NCBI GenBank assembly: GCA_964540005.1
Contig: CAZILN010000153.1
Location: 1-15,389 of the forward strand
Direction: 5' to 3'
Source of the DNA: CAZILN01 sp964540005
Lineage (GTDB): Bacteria; Bacteroidota; Bacteroidia; Bacteroidales; SM23-62
DNA: 15,389 bases
Shown: positions 1-6,385 of the stretch, in pieces
Layout: each line of letters starts with the position of its first letter
Position numbering within the stretch: the stretch's first letter is position 1
Translations under genes and position numbers: made by a program
The notes under the pieces: model-generated
The model's database searches: none
The model's input: only the letters and a program-made list of their open reading frames with translations
What the model was told of the DNA's origin: nothing

Positions 1-1
1 C

Positions 2-301
2 AATGGCAACATACAGAATAGCAATGATCCTGAAGAGGTTGTTCTGGGTTACTTTAACGTATCATCAACTTCTGAAAAAAGGATTTTTACGGATGACCTG
101 CCAGACCTGAACGTCCCGGGTTTTAATTGCCTGCTCACTTCTATTAGTAGTACGCGGCAAATGCCCAGCTACTGGGCACTTCCCATCTATATGAAGTCAC
201 TTTCCATTATGGAGTCCGGACCTCCATATGGTATAGGTAGGGGAATCTGTTTTGATTGCCGGACTTTAGGTGGTACTATCACTAAACCTGACTACTGGTA
301 G
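2..301 (+). CDS. DUF4249 domain-containing protein, C-terminal fragment
   Basis: Reading frame 2 is open from the window edge to a TAG at 299-301, giving the last 99 residues of a protein that begins outside the window. The fragment contains DPEEVVLGYFNVSS followed by KRIF, and it ends in a CxxC pair and a closing block (CFDCRTLGGTITKPDYW). This ending is typical of the Bacteroidota DUF4249 family, whose members are secreted, often lipid-anchored, and usually encoded beside TonB-dependent receptors (family knowledge). The molecular function of DUF4249 is not established. The stop lies four bases before the start of the next gene, so the two are almost certainly co-transcribed. A TonB-dependent receptor just upstream would be expected but cannot be seen here. 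Confidence 0.82.
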   Translation, partial: NGNIQNSNDPEEVVLGYFNVSSTSEKRIFTDDLPDLNVPGFNCLLTSISSTRQMPSYWALPIYMKSLSIMESGPPYGIGRGICFDCRTLGGTITKPDYW

Positions 302-305
302 GCAT

Positions 306-2069
306 ATGAAGATGATCATAATACATATTATTCTATTATTGATACTTTTCCGTATGCCTGGAACGGTCACCGGACAGACTTCCTTTCCTGTAGAGAGTAT
401 TGAATCTGAACGGTATCGTGAACAGATAACAGTTATAACTGACAGGAATGTATATACCTCAGGTGAGTCTGTCCACTTCAGGGCATATTACACCAGTCCA
501 CAATTATTGAGTGAGAATCAATGGAGCAAAGTATTATATCTTGAGATACTTAACTCTTTGAATACCCGTGTGGTTCAGGGAAAATTCGAACTCGGACACA
601 GGGGGGCATCGGGACAGGTAATAATTCCGGATAGTGTTACTTCCGGCACATATACTCTGCGTGCCTATACAAAATGGATGCGCAATTATCCCGTATCCGG
701 ATTTGGACACGTGCCACTGATTATTATCAATCCATATCAATCCGGATACACTGACCCGGATCTGCAAGCCGGAGTTATAAGTGATCAGTCTGGTAGAGAT
801 AGCCATACAGAGCTTTTTAACATTAAATCAGTACCGGAAAGTGCCATACATTGTCTTCCGGATAAGAAAACGTATACTAAACGGGAAAAAATCACCCTGA
901 ATATTCAATGTGAGGATCCTGATGGTTCTCCTGTGGGCTACAGTCTTTCTGTTGCCAGGAAAGGCTGCAATTTTGCTGCAGATTTTAGCTCTCCGGAATA
1001 TGAACCTGGAATTCCCATTATTTTCAAGGAAGGATTATATTATCCTGAATCCAGGGGTCTCTCAATCTCAGGAGAAATCGTCAATACAGAAGATGGCCGG
1101 GGTATTCCATATACGGAGATATACCTGACACTTCTGGGAGATAAGCCGGATTGTTATGAGATCTTCTCTGACAGGAATGGGGAATTTCGCTCCACAATTT
1201 TAAACCATTCCGAATTACAGGATGTATTGATAACGGCTGTTCCCGGAAAAGACATGAATATCAGGATCAATATTGAAGAAGAATTTTCAGATGATTTATC
1301 AGATGAATTCCCTAAAATGGCTGTATTTGAATCCTCATGGTGGACAGAAAACAGGGACCTGGTTCAGGAATTAATGATAAACAGGCAAATAATACAGGCA
1401 TTCAGCGCTGATGATACCCTTGGTCCTGATGAGAATCATGGATCATCTGGTTTGGCTTTTTATGGTGAACCGGATTTTCGATACCTTACCAGTGATTATA
1501 TTCCTTTACCAAACCTGGATGAATTCTTTTTCGAACTGGTTCCTAACGTGATGGTGAGATCCAGCAGGGGGAAGAAATATTTCCAAGTGAGCGGAGAACT
1601 GGGAAAGCTTGTATACTATCCTCCGCTCTTGTTACTTGATTATACACCGGTACTGAATATAGATGAATTTCTGCAACTGTCACCTTCGGATATAGAATAT
1701 ATTGATGTTGTTAATTCTCTCTATATCAGGGGAAGTAATTATTATGGCGGGATCATTAACCTGGTTTCAAAAAAGGGGGACAGGGCTGGAGCCAGGCTGC
1801 CGGATAATGCTTTGTTCGTCAGCTTCAGTTCCTTTACCAAGCAGGTTGAAACATTTTACCCGGACTACTCACAGGGAGGGGTATCTGACAGAACGCCAGA
1901 TCTCAGGACTACCCTGTACTGGGATCCGGACATAAAAGTATCAAAGGAAAATACCCATAGCCTTGAATTCTATGCTTCTGATGTGGTTGGAGAATATCTT
2001 GTTGTCATTCAGGGTGTTTCTGCAGACGGCCGGATAATTCGTCAGTCAGTAGAATTCACCATTGAATAG
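306..2069 (+). CDS. Secreted MG2-type protein with TonB plug-like C-terminal segment
   Basis: A 587-residue protein with a signal peptide of about 24 residues (MKMIII, hydrophobic core, ending near TGQ). I chose the ATG at 306 because the one at 270 lies inside the upstream gene and would put a hydrophilic extension before the signal. Residues about 35-145 resemble a macroglobulin MG2 domain (TDRNVYTSGESVHFRAYYTS, then SGTYTLRAYTKWM). A second similar domain starts near 175, and a carboxypeptidase-D-like regulatory repeat lies near 250-320 (SISGEIVNTEDGRGIPYTEI). Near 445-485 the sequence LSPSDIEYIDVVNS, then YGGIINLVSKKG, resembles the end of a TonB receptor plug, but no beta-barrel follows. 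Similar proteins occur beside DUF4249 genes in Bacteroidota. An envelope role is inferred; the ligand is unknown. Confidence 0.72.
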   Translation: MKMIIIHIILLLILFRMPGTVTGQTSFPVESIESERYREQITVITDRNVYTSGESVHFRAYYTSPQLLSENQWSKVLYLEILNSLNTRVVQGKFELGHRGASGQVIIPDSVTSGTYTLRAYTKWMRNYPVSGFGHVPLIIINPYQSGYTDPDLQAGVISDQSGRDSHTELFNIKSVPESAIHCLPDKKTYTKREKITLNIQCEDPDGSPVGYSLSVARKGCNFAADFSSPEYEPGIPIIFKEGLYYPESRGLSISGEIVNTEDGRGIPYTEIYLTLLGDKPDCYEIFSDRNGEFRSTILNHSELQDVLITAVPGKDMNIRINIEEEFSDDLSDEFPKMAVFESSWWTENRDLVQELMINRQIIQAFSADDTLGPDENHGSSGLAFYGEPDFRYLTSDYIPLPNLDEFFFELVPNVMVRSSRGKKYFQVSGELGKLVYYPPLLLLDYTPVLNIDEFLQLSPSDIEYIDVVNSLYIRGSNYYGGIINLVSKKGDRAGARLPDNALFVSFSSFTKQVETFYPDYSQGGVSDRTPDLRTTLYWDPDIKVSKENTHSLEFYASDVVGEYLVVIQGVSADGRIIRQSVEFTIE

Positions 2070-2199
2070 ATTTTATTCTCCCGCCTTTCAATTACCCCAG
2101 TCCTTTATTTTAAGATACTCTACTGACTTCCGGTTCGGGTAATATCTTACATAACTATTTACCCTCCTCCATCATCCATCTTATAATAAAACTACAGCC

Positions 2200-2530
2200 A
2201 TGAAACTTAGTTTACACCTGCTTAAAGGAAATAGATATATCAGATATGCAATCCCTGAGCAAGTATGTGTATGGAATGAATTCAATTTCGATTCCATAGA
2301 TATAGATACCACAGACAGCCCATATGTCTGTTTTACAACTGATTGCGGGAGTTGTCTAGTTAGTATTGAGAGGCATAATCAGTCAGGATTATCAATATAC
2401 CCAAATCCGGCAGTTGATCTATTAACCATTGAAGTTAACGAACCTGGACAACACAACATTGAAAAGAGGATTATACTTCATAATGGTAAGATCAAGGGAT
2501 TCAGTTAGGACAGATAAAATAATAAAACTG
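2200..2530 (+). pseudogene. Remnant of a type IX secretion cargo C-terminal sorting domain
   Basis: The frame from 2200 reads SGLSIYPNPAVDLLTIEVNE, then PGQHNIE, which is the start of a type A T9SS C-terminal domain. It is then shifted and stops at 2506-2508. The frame one base on picks up LKRGLYFIMVRSRDSVRTDK, then IIKL, which is the end of the same kind of domain. The middle of the domain (the usual NGQ strand and linker, roughly 25-35 residues) is missing, so a deletion that is not a multiple of three joins the halves at about 2455-2465. The stop that normally follows IIKL is also gone; the frame runs on into antisense higA. The residues before the domain (2200-2380, including CFTTDCGSCLVS) belong to a cargo protein I do not recognise. 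The domain would direct a protein through the type IX system to the cell surface. The ATG at 2200 may not be an original start. The 130 bases between 2069 and 2200 show no gene. Confidence 0.78.
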
Positions 2531-2633
2531 CTTCATCTCCTTCAGGAGTTGCAGGTGGTGAATCAAAAACAACATCAAGCCTCTCTAATGCCTGATCATA
2601 TTCCTTTTCAGATTTAATGACCTTCACATTCAT
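2505..2633 (-). pseudogene. higA: Truncated HigA-type antitoxin
   Basis: On the minus strand from ATG at 2633 the frame reads MNVKVIKSEKEYDQALERLD, then VVFDSPPATPEGDEAVL, and then LFYLS and a stop at 2505-2507. The first 37 or so residues match the N-terminal part of the HigA antitoxins of Bacteroidota HigBA pairs (family pattern: a K-E-Y/D-Q-AL-RL start, then EGDE). The DNA-binding helix-turn-helix, which lies further on in the family, is absent. The sequence leaves the family pattern where it meets the end of the T9SS remnant on the other strand. It therefore cannot bind DNA as a normal HigA would. The toxin fragment ends six bases upstream, the usual toxin-first order. Confidence 0.8.
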
Positions 2634-2638
2634 ATTAT

Positions 2639-2846
2639 TCAAATTATATCGACATCGATTTTATTGTAATCATTATGGGTGCCAATGAACCTAATGAATA
2701 CTCGCTTTCGGGTAAGCTAACTTAATATCATTAGGCGTACTCCAATTCGCCTTTGAGGCTTCCTTATACCAAGTCCTTAATTGCTGCTGCGAATCATTTT
2801 GTTTCAGCCAAAATTCCCTTAATATCTTCTTGGCAATCACTCTCAT
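2639..2846 (-). pseudogene. higB: HigB-type mRNA interferase toxin with internal deletion
   Basis: On the minus strand from ATG at 2846 the frame reads MRVIAKKILREFWLKQNDSQ, then QQLRTWYKEASKANWSTPND and IKLAYPKASI, followed by H and a TAG at 2691-2693. The next frame, from 2692 to the TGA at 2639-2641, gives RFIGTHNDYNKIDVDII, which is the C-terminus of the same toxin family. About 30 residues between ASI and RFIGTH are missing, including the beta-strand section usually reading like RVVFNIKGNNYRLIV. The deletion also shifts the frame. Family members are RelE-like ribosome-dependent mRNA interferases of about 95-100 residues. This copy should be inactive because its core sheet is lost. It lies downstream of comM on the same strand, but its own operator and promoter box are present. 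Confidence 0.85.
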
Positions 2847-2862
2847 TAATTGCTAACATTTA

Positions 2863-2870
2863 CAAAAGTA
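2863..2870 (-). promoter_or_regulatory. higB: Probable -7 promoter box of the higBA remnant
   Basis: On the minus strand this reads TACTTTTG, an exact match to the Bacteroidota -7 consensus TAnnTTTG. It lies 16 bases before the higB ATG. No good TTTG box is found 19 bases further upstream; that position is occupied by the inverted repeat at 2881-2895. A start of transcription just before the toxin gene is inferred. Confidence 0.45.
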
Positions 2871-2880
2871 ATAAATAGTG

Positions 2881-2895
2881 TTACCAATTTGGTAA
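2881..2895. promoter_or_regulatory. Inverted-repeat operator of the higBA operon
   Basis: TTACCAATTTGGTAA is a perfect inverted repeat with 7-base arms and a one-base centre. It sits 34 bases upstream of the higB start, covering where the -33 promoter element should be. That is the usual place for the HigA/HigBA autorepression site. The binding protein is inferred, and the local antitoxin has lost its DNA-binding domain. A related antitoxin from another locus could still bind here. Confidence 0.6.
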
Positions 2896-2911
2896 TTATT
2901 TAAAAAATAAA

Positions 2912-4450
2912 TTACCCTCCCCATCCTTCGCGATCCAGGTTCCGGTAATTGACCGCTTCTGAAATATGCCATGCCTTGATCGATTCGCTTCCATCAAGAT
3001 CCGCTATGGTTCGTGAAACCTTCAGGATACGGTCATAGGCCCGGGCAGACAGGCTGAGTTTTTCCATGGCATTTTTCAGGATGGCCGTACCGGGTCCATC
3101 CAAATGGCAGATCTTGCGAAGAAGGGCCGGCCCCATCTGGGCATTAGAGTAAATGCCTTCAAAATCTTTGAACCGTTCTTCCTGTATCTCCCTGGTATTG
3201 ATCACCCGCTTCCTTATCAGGGAGCTCGATTCTGTTTTTTGTATCCCGGATAATTGATCAAAGGGTACCGGGACCACCTCTATCTGTATATCGATGCGAT
3301 CCAGTAAGGGTCCTGATATCCGGTTCAGGTATTTCTGAACAAAGCCGGGGGAACAGACACACTCCCTGGCAGGGTGGTTGTAAAATCCGCATGGACAGGG
3401 GTTCATGGATGCCACCAGCATGAAACTTGCCGGGTATTCTACTGTATACCTGGCCCGGGAAATAGTCATTGTTCTTCCTTCCATTGGTTGTCGCAATACC
3501 TCCAGCACATGCCGCTGATATTCAGGCAGTTCATCAAGGAACAGCACTCCGTTATGGGCCAGGGAGATCTCACCAGGAAGAGGATAAGCACCGCCTCCTA
3601 CCAGGGCCGTATTGCTAATCGTGTGATGCGGATCCCTGAAGGGACGCCTGACTACCAGGGACCCCTTTTCTTCGATCTTCCCGGCTACGGAATGGATCTT
3701 GGTGGTTTCGAGCGCTTCTTCCAGGTTCAAAGGGGGTAATATCCCGGGCAGGCACCTTGCCATCATGGTCTTACCCGAACCAGGCGGGCCGATCATCAGC
3801 AGGTTATGGCCTCCTGCAGCGGCGATTTCCAGGGCCCTTTTCTCTTTTGCCTGTCCTTTGACATCGGCAAAATCAGCTCCTGTTACCGACTGGTTCCGAA
3901 GGAATTCTGTCCTGAGGTCAAGCTTCAAAGGCGGTATGGTATTCCCTGTCTGTAAAAAATCCACCACCTCCCTGATATTATGCATCCCGTAAACGTCTAT
4001 CCCTTCAATAACAGCAGCCTCCCTTGCATTATCAGCCGGAAGAATAAGACCGGTAAAGCCGTCTTCTTTTGCCCTGGCAGCTATGGAAAGGGCTCCCCTG
4101 ATCTTTTTAAGGGAACCATCCAGTGAAAGCTCACCCATAATAAGGAAATCTGAAAGCCTCTTCCCATGGATCATTTCTGATGCCGCAAGTATCCCGATGG
4201 CCAGTGGCAGATCATAGGCAGAACCTTCCTTGCGTATATCGGCCGGTGCCATATTGATCACTACCCGGCGCATACGCAGGTCGAAATCATTGTTCTTCAG
4301 CGCAGACAGTATTCTGTGTTCGCTTTCCCTGACGGCACTGTCGGGCAGGCCCACAATAAAGAAATTAATTCCCAGGCTTATGTTTACTTCAATGGTAACG
4401 GTAAGGGCAGATATGCCCCGGACGGCAGCGCAATATGTTTTGACCAGCAT
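2912..4450 (-). CDS. comM: ComM/YifB family Mg-chelatase-like AAA+ ATPase
   Basis: A 512-residue protein, the usual length for the YifB/ComM family. I chose the ATG at 4450 because the family begins MLVKTY; the frame is open eight codons further upstream. The N-terminal S5/Lon-type fold covers about 1-170 (NMAPADIRKEGSAYDLPLAI). The AAA+ core has Walker A GPPGSGKT at about 221-228 and Walker B GVLFLDEL at about 301-308. It is followed by the cysteine-rich loop NPCPCGFYNHPARECVC (about 350-366) and the Mg-chelatase C-terminal domain to the end. In Vibrio, ComM is a branch-migration helicase acting on DNA taken up by transformation (established). The role in Bacteroidota is not known to me. It follows gmhA on the same strand after 68 bases, so a shared transcript is possible. 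Confidence 0.93.
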   Translation of the reverse strand: MLVKTYCAAVRGISALTVTIEVNISLGINFFIVGLPDSAVRESEHRILSALKNNDFDLRMRRVVINMAPADIRKEGSAYDLPLAIGILAASEMIHGKRLSDFLIMGELSLDGSLKKIRGALSIAARAKEDGFTGLILPADNAREAAVIEGIDVYGMHNIREVVDFLQTGNTIPPLKLDLRTEFLRNQSVTGADFADVKGQAKEKRALEIAAAGGHNLLMIGPPGSGKTMMARCLPGILPPLNLEEALETTKIHSVAGKIEEKGSLVVRRPFRDPHHTISNTALVGGGAYPLPGEISLAHNGVLFLDELPEYQRHVLEVLRQPMEGRTMTISRARYTVEYPASFMLVASMNPCPCGFYNHPARECVCSPGFVQKYLNRISGPLLDRIDIQIEVVPVPFDQLSGIQKTESSSLIRKRVINTREIQEERFKDFEGIYSNAQMGPALLRKICHLDGPGTAILKNAMEKLSLSARAYDRILKVSRTIADLDGSESIKAWHISEAVNYRNLDREGWGG

Positions 4451-4518
4451 AGGTTTAATTCTCTGTGAACGCAATAATCTGAATTAAACTGCTGGGATTA
4501 AAATCAATCGACCCTAAT

Positions 4519-5085
4519 TCAGATGTTTCGTTCTATATAATCAATCAGGCAGTGTATAATTTTCTGATGTATTTCCTGTACGCGATCAGAATAAATTGAA
4601 CCCGTGACACGTATCTCCACATCACACTTTTCTGCCAGCTTCCCTCCTTCCTTACCGGTAAGACCGATGACTTTAATCCCCATCGAACCGGCTGAAACGG
4701 CAGCCTGCACAACATTCTCCGAATCACCGCTGGTGCTGATTGCCAGCAGCACATCTCCCTGCTTACCCAGCCCCTCTACAAACCGTGAAAAAACAGTTGA
4801 CCACCCAAAATCATTAGCAACACAGCTTATATGTCCCGGATCCGAAATCGCAATGGCAGCTAAAGCCGGACGTTCATCACGGAACTGCCCGCTCAGTTCC
4901 TCGGCAAAATGCATGGCATCACACATGGACCCTCCATTACCACATGATATGATCTTATTGCCGGCCTTCAGTGCATTGACCAATATATCTCCTGCATCCT
5001 TAATAGCTTCCAATTTGCTGTCATCATTCAGGAATTCTTCCAGGATGTCGCTAGCCTCAACCAGGTTTTGCTTAATAATATTCAT
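4519..5085 (-). CDS. gmhA: Sedoheptulose-7-phosphate isomerase (GmhA)
   Basis: A 188-residue SIS-domain protein, close to the 192 residues of E. coli GmhA, with recognisable similarity along its full length. It converts sedoheptulose 7-phosphate to D-glycero-D-manno-heptose 7-phosphate, the first step of ADP-heptose synthesis for the lipopolysaccharide core, in the cytoplasm. Visible motifs are CGNGGSMCDAMHFAEEL (about 48-64), AISTSGDSENV (about 115-125) and RVQEIHQKIIH (about 168-178). By alignment from memory to E. coli H61, E65, Q172 and H180, the metal and active-site residues would be H59, E63, Q170 and H178; all are present. The other heptose genes (hldE, gmhB) are not in the window. 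The gene is divergent from the K+ channel gene. The ATG at 5085 is the natural start because the amphipathic N-terminal helix begins there. Confidence 0.95.
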   Translation of the reverse strand: MNIIKQNLVEASDILEEFLNDDSKLEAIKDAGDILVNALKAGNKIISCGNGGSMCDAMHFAEELSGQFRDERPALAAIAISDPGHISCVANDFGWSTVFSRFVEGLGKQGDVLLAISTSGDSENVVQAAVSAGSMGIKVIGLTGKEGGKLAEKCDVEIRVTGSIYSDRVQEIHQKIIHCLIDYIERNI

Positions 5086-5093
5086 GATTTATC

Positions 5094-5123
5094 CTTTTGA
5101 TTGCTTCAAAAATTCTTTTGATT
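5094..5123. repeat. Two 9-base direct repeats upstream of gmhA
   Basis: CTTTTGATT occurs at 5094-5102 and again at 5115-5123, exactly 21 bases (two helical turns) apart. Both lie in the presumed gmhA leader between the promoter box at 5128-5135 and the ATG at 5085. The spacing would suit a dimeric regulator, but the region is AT-rich and chance is possible. Confidence 0.35.
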
Positions 5124-5127
5124 CCCT

Positions 5128-5135
5128 CAAAAGTA
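5128..5135 (-). promoter_or_regulatory. gmhA: Probable -7 promoter box for gmhA
   Basis: The minus strand reads TACTTTTG, which matches the Bacteroidota -7 consensus TAnnTTTG. It is 42 bases before the gmhA ATG. A clear -33 TTTG at the standard spacing is missing, so this is a moderate call. Confidence 0.4.
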
Positions 5136-5231
5136 ATAAATCATGCTCGTTTCACTTAATGATGATTCATAAGAATTATCTGCCCCGGTAACTGAAATTA
5201 TTTTTATTTTAGTTTATTATTCGTATCCGAC

Positions 5232-6032
5232 ATGAACAAACTCCGGAAAGATCTTTATGAAATAATCTTTGAATCAGACACCAGAGCAGGGAAAATGTTT
5301 GACCTGGTGCTGATTATTTTCATCCTGATCTCTGTACTGGCAGTCATCCTGGACAGTATGAAATACTTCAGACTTAAGCATCATGACCTGCTTATCTGGA
5401 TAGAATGGATCATAACCATAAGTTTTACCCTGGAATATATTGTAAGGATCTGGACCTCCCCCAAACCCTACCGTTACATTTTCGGTTTTTACGGTCTGAT
5501 AGATTTCCTTGCCATTATTCCGGCATACCTTTCTGTAGTAATAGGCGGTGTCATGGGATTTGCCGTGATTCGCGGACTCAGGCTCCTGCGGATCTTCAGG
5601 ATACTTAAGATTACACGGTACTCCAACGAAGGTAATATTATCATGGAGGCGATGAGAGCAAGCCGTGTAAAGATCTTTGTTTTTCTTTTTGCCGTCCTCA
5701 CCGTTGTATTGATCATTGGAACCCTTATGTACCTGATTGAAGGGGAGGAGAATGGATTTACCAGTATCCCTGTAAGTGTTTACTGGGCCATTGTGACACT
5801 GACCACCGTAGGGTACGGGGATATCACTCCTCTTACCGCTTTTGGCAAATTCATTGCCGGTTTCGTAATGATACTCGGTTACGGTATCATTGCCGTACCG
5901 ACAAGCATCATGACCTATGAATTGTCTACATCCTCCAGAAAAGCAAGGAATAAGGTAGTATGTAAGCAATGCGAGTCCACTGACCACGATAAAGATGCAA
6001 AATTCTGTAAAAATTGTGGGGAAGCACTATAA
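5232..6032 (+). CDS. Voltage-gated potassium channel (Kv-type, six TM) with zinc-ribbon tail
   Basis: A 266-residue inner-membrane channel subunit expected to work as a tetramer passing K+. Membrane segments S1-S6 fall at about 23-41, 53-72, 85-105, 110-130, 147-169 and 203-228. S4 carries regularly spaced arginines (VIRGLRLLRIFRILKITR), the voltage-sensor pattern. The selectivity filter TVGYGD is at 192-197. After S6 there is no RCK domain. Instead a short tail holds two CxxC pairs (CKQC at 244-247, CKNC at 259-262), which resembles a small zinc ribbon. The gene is divergent from gmhA and starts the run of plus-strand genes that continues to 11207. The ATG at 5232 is the first in frame and gives a short cytoplasmic N-terminus before S1. 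Voltage gating is inferred from S4. Confidence 0.93.
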   Translation: MNKLRKDLYEIIFESDTRAGKMFDLVLIIFILISVLAVILDSMKYFRLKHHDLLIWIEWIITISFTLEYIVRIWTSPKPYRYIFGFYGLIDFLAIIPAYLSVVIGGVMGFAVIRGLRLLRIFRILKITRYSNEGNIIMEAMRASRVKIFVFLFAVLTVVLIIGTLMYLIEGEENGFTSIPVSVYWAIVTLTTVGYGDITPLTAFGKFIAGFVMILGYGIIAVPTSIMTYELSTSSRKARNKVVCKQCESTDHDKDAKFCKNCGEAL

Positions 6033-6074
6033 TATTAAAAACCGGTTTATACGTTCTATATTAGAATTCTTAGT

Positions 6075-6082
6075 TATTTTTG
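6075..6082 (+). promoter_or_regulatory. Possible -7 promoter box ahead of the mutL gene cluster
   Basis: TATTTTTG matches the Bacteroidota -7 consensus TAnnTTTG and lies 18 bases before the chosen start of the small membrane protein gene. The expected TTTG about 19 bases upstream is poor. If real, it would let the small gene and mutL be transcribed independently of the channel gene. The stretch is AT-rich, so a chance match is possible. Confidence 0.3.
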
Positions 6083-6100
6083 TTTGATAAATTCATGCTT

Positions 6101-6382
6101 ATGGGCATACCAAGACTATTCAGGCTTCCACAGCACAGGCAGTTCACTTACGAACCCATGTATTACGATGAGAGGAAGGAGCAACTCCAGGAACGGATCA
6201 GGAACATAGAAAACGAAATGGGAATTAAAAGAGAGGGCGAAGAAAATATCAGAACCATGTCCAAAGGATCCTTCTCTCATTTTCATGACCGCAAAAGAAA
6301 AACACAAAAATACTCTTCACTGCGACTCATCGTCATCCTCCTCTTTTTAATGTTTATTACCTATTACCTGTTTTTACGCTAA
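6101..6382 (+). CDS. Small tail-anchored basic protein upstream of mutL
   Basis: A 93-residue protein when read from the ATG at 6101 (MGIPRLFRLPQHRQF). An ATG two codons earlier (6095) is also possible; I prefer 6101 because the RLFRLPQHR block then sits at the N-terminus. The middle is charged and helical (DERKEQLQERIRNIENEMG), perhaps a short coiled coil. The last 20 or so residues form one membrane segment (RLIVILLFLMFITYYLFLR), so the protein is likely anchored by its C-terminus with most of it in the cytoplasm. Similar small proteins occur before mutL in other Bacteroidota, as far as I recall, but no function is known. The stop is three bases before the mutL ATG, so the two genes are translationally close and surely co-transcribed. 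Confidence 0.72.
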   Translation: MGIPRLFRLPQHRQFTYEPMYYDERKEQLQERIRNIENEMGIKREGEENIRTMSKGSFSHFHDRKRKTQKYSSLRLIVILLFLMFITYYLFLR

Positions 6383-6385
6383 GGA

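Noticed and set aside
2200..2508. Treating the 102-codon frame as an intact small secreted gene
   Set aside because: It has no signal peptide and its frame breaks in the middle of a sorting domain whose end continues in another frame, so it is a remnant.
4604..5191. Long open frame on the plus strand (195 codons) opposite gmhA
   Set aside because: It lies antisense to a clear GmhA, its product is low-complexity and serine-rich without family motifs, and its openness follows from the codon use of gmhA.
5274..5987. 237-codon minus-strand open frame opposite the K+ channel gene
   Set aside because: The channel on the plus strand has the full S1-S6 and TVGYGD pattern; the antisense product resembles no known protein.
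6039..6048. AAACCGGTTT palindrome after the channel gene
   Set aside because: A ten-base perfect palindrome has no loop, no T-run and no second copy, so it gives no clear regulator or terminator evidence.
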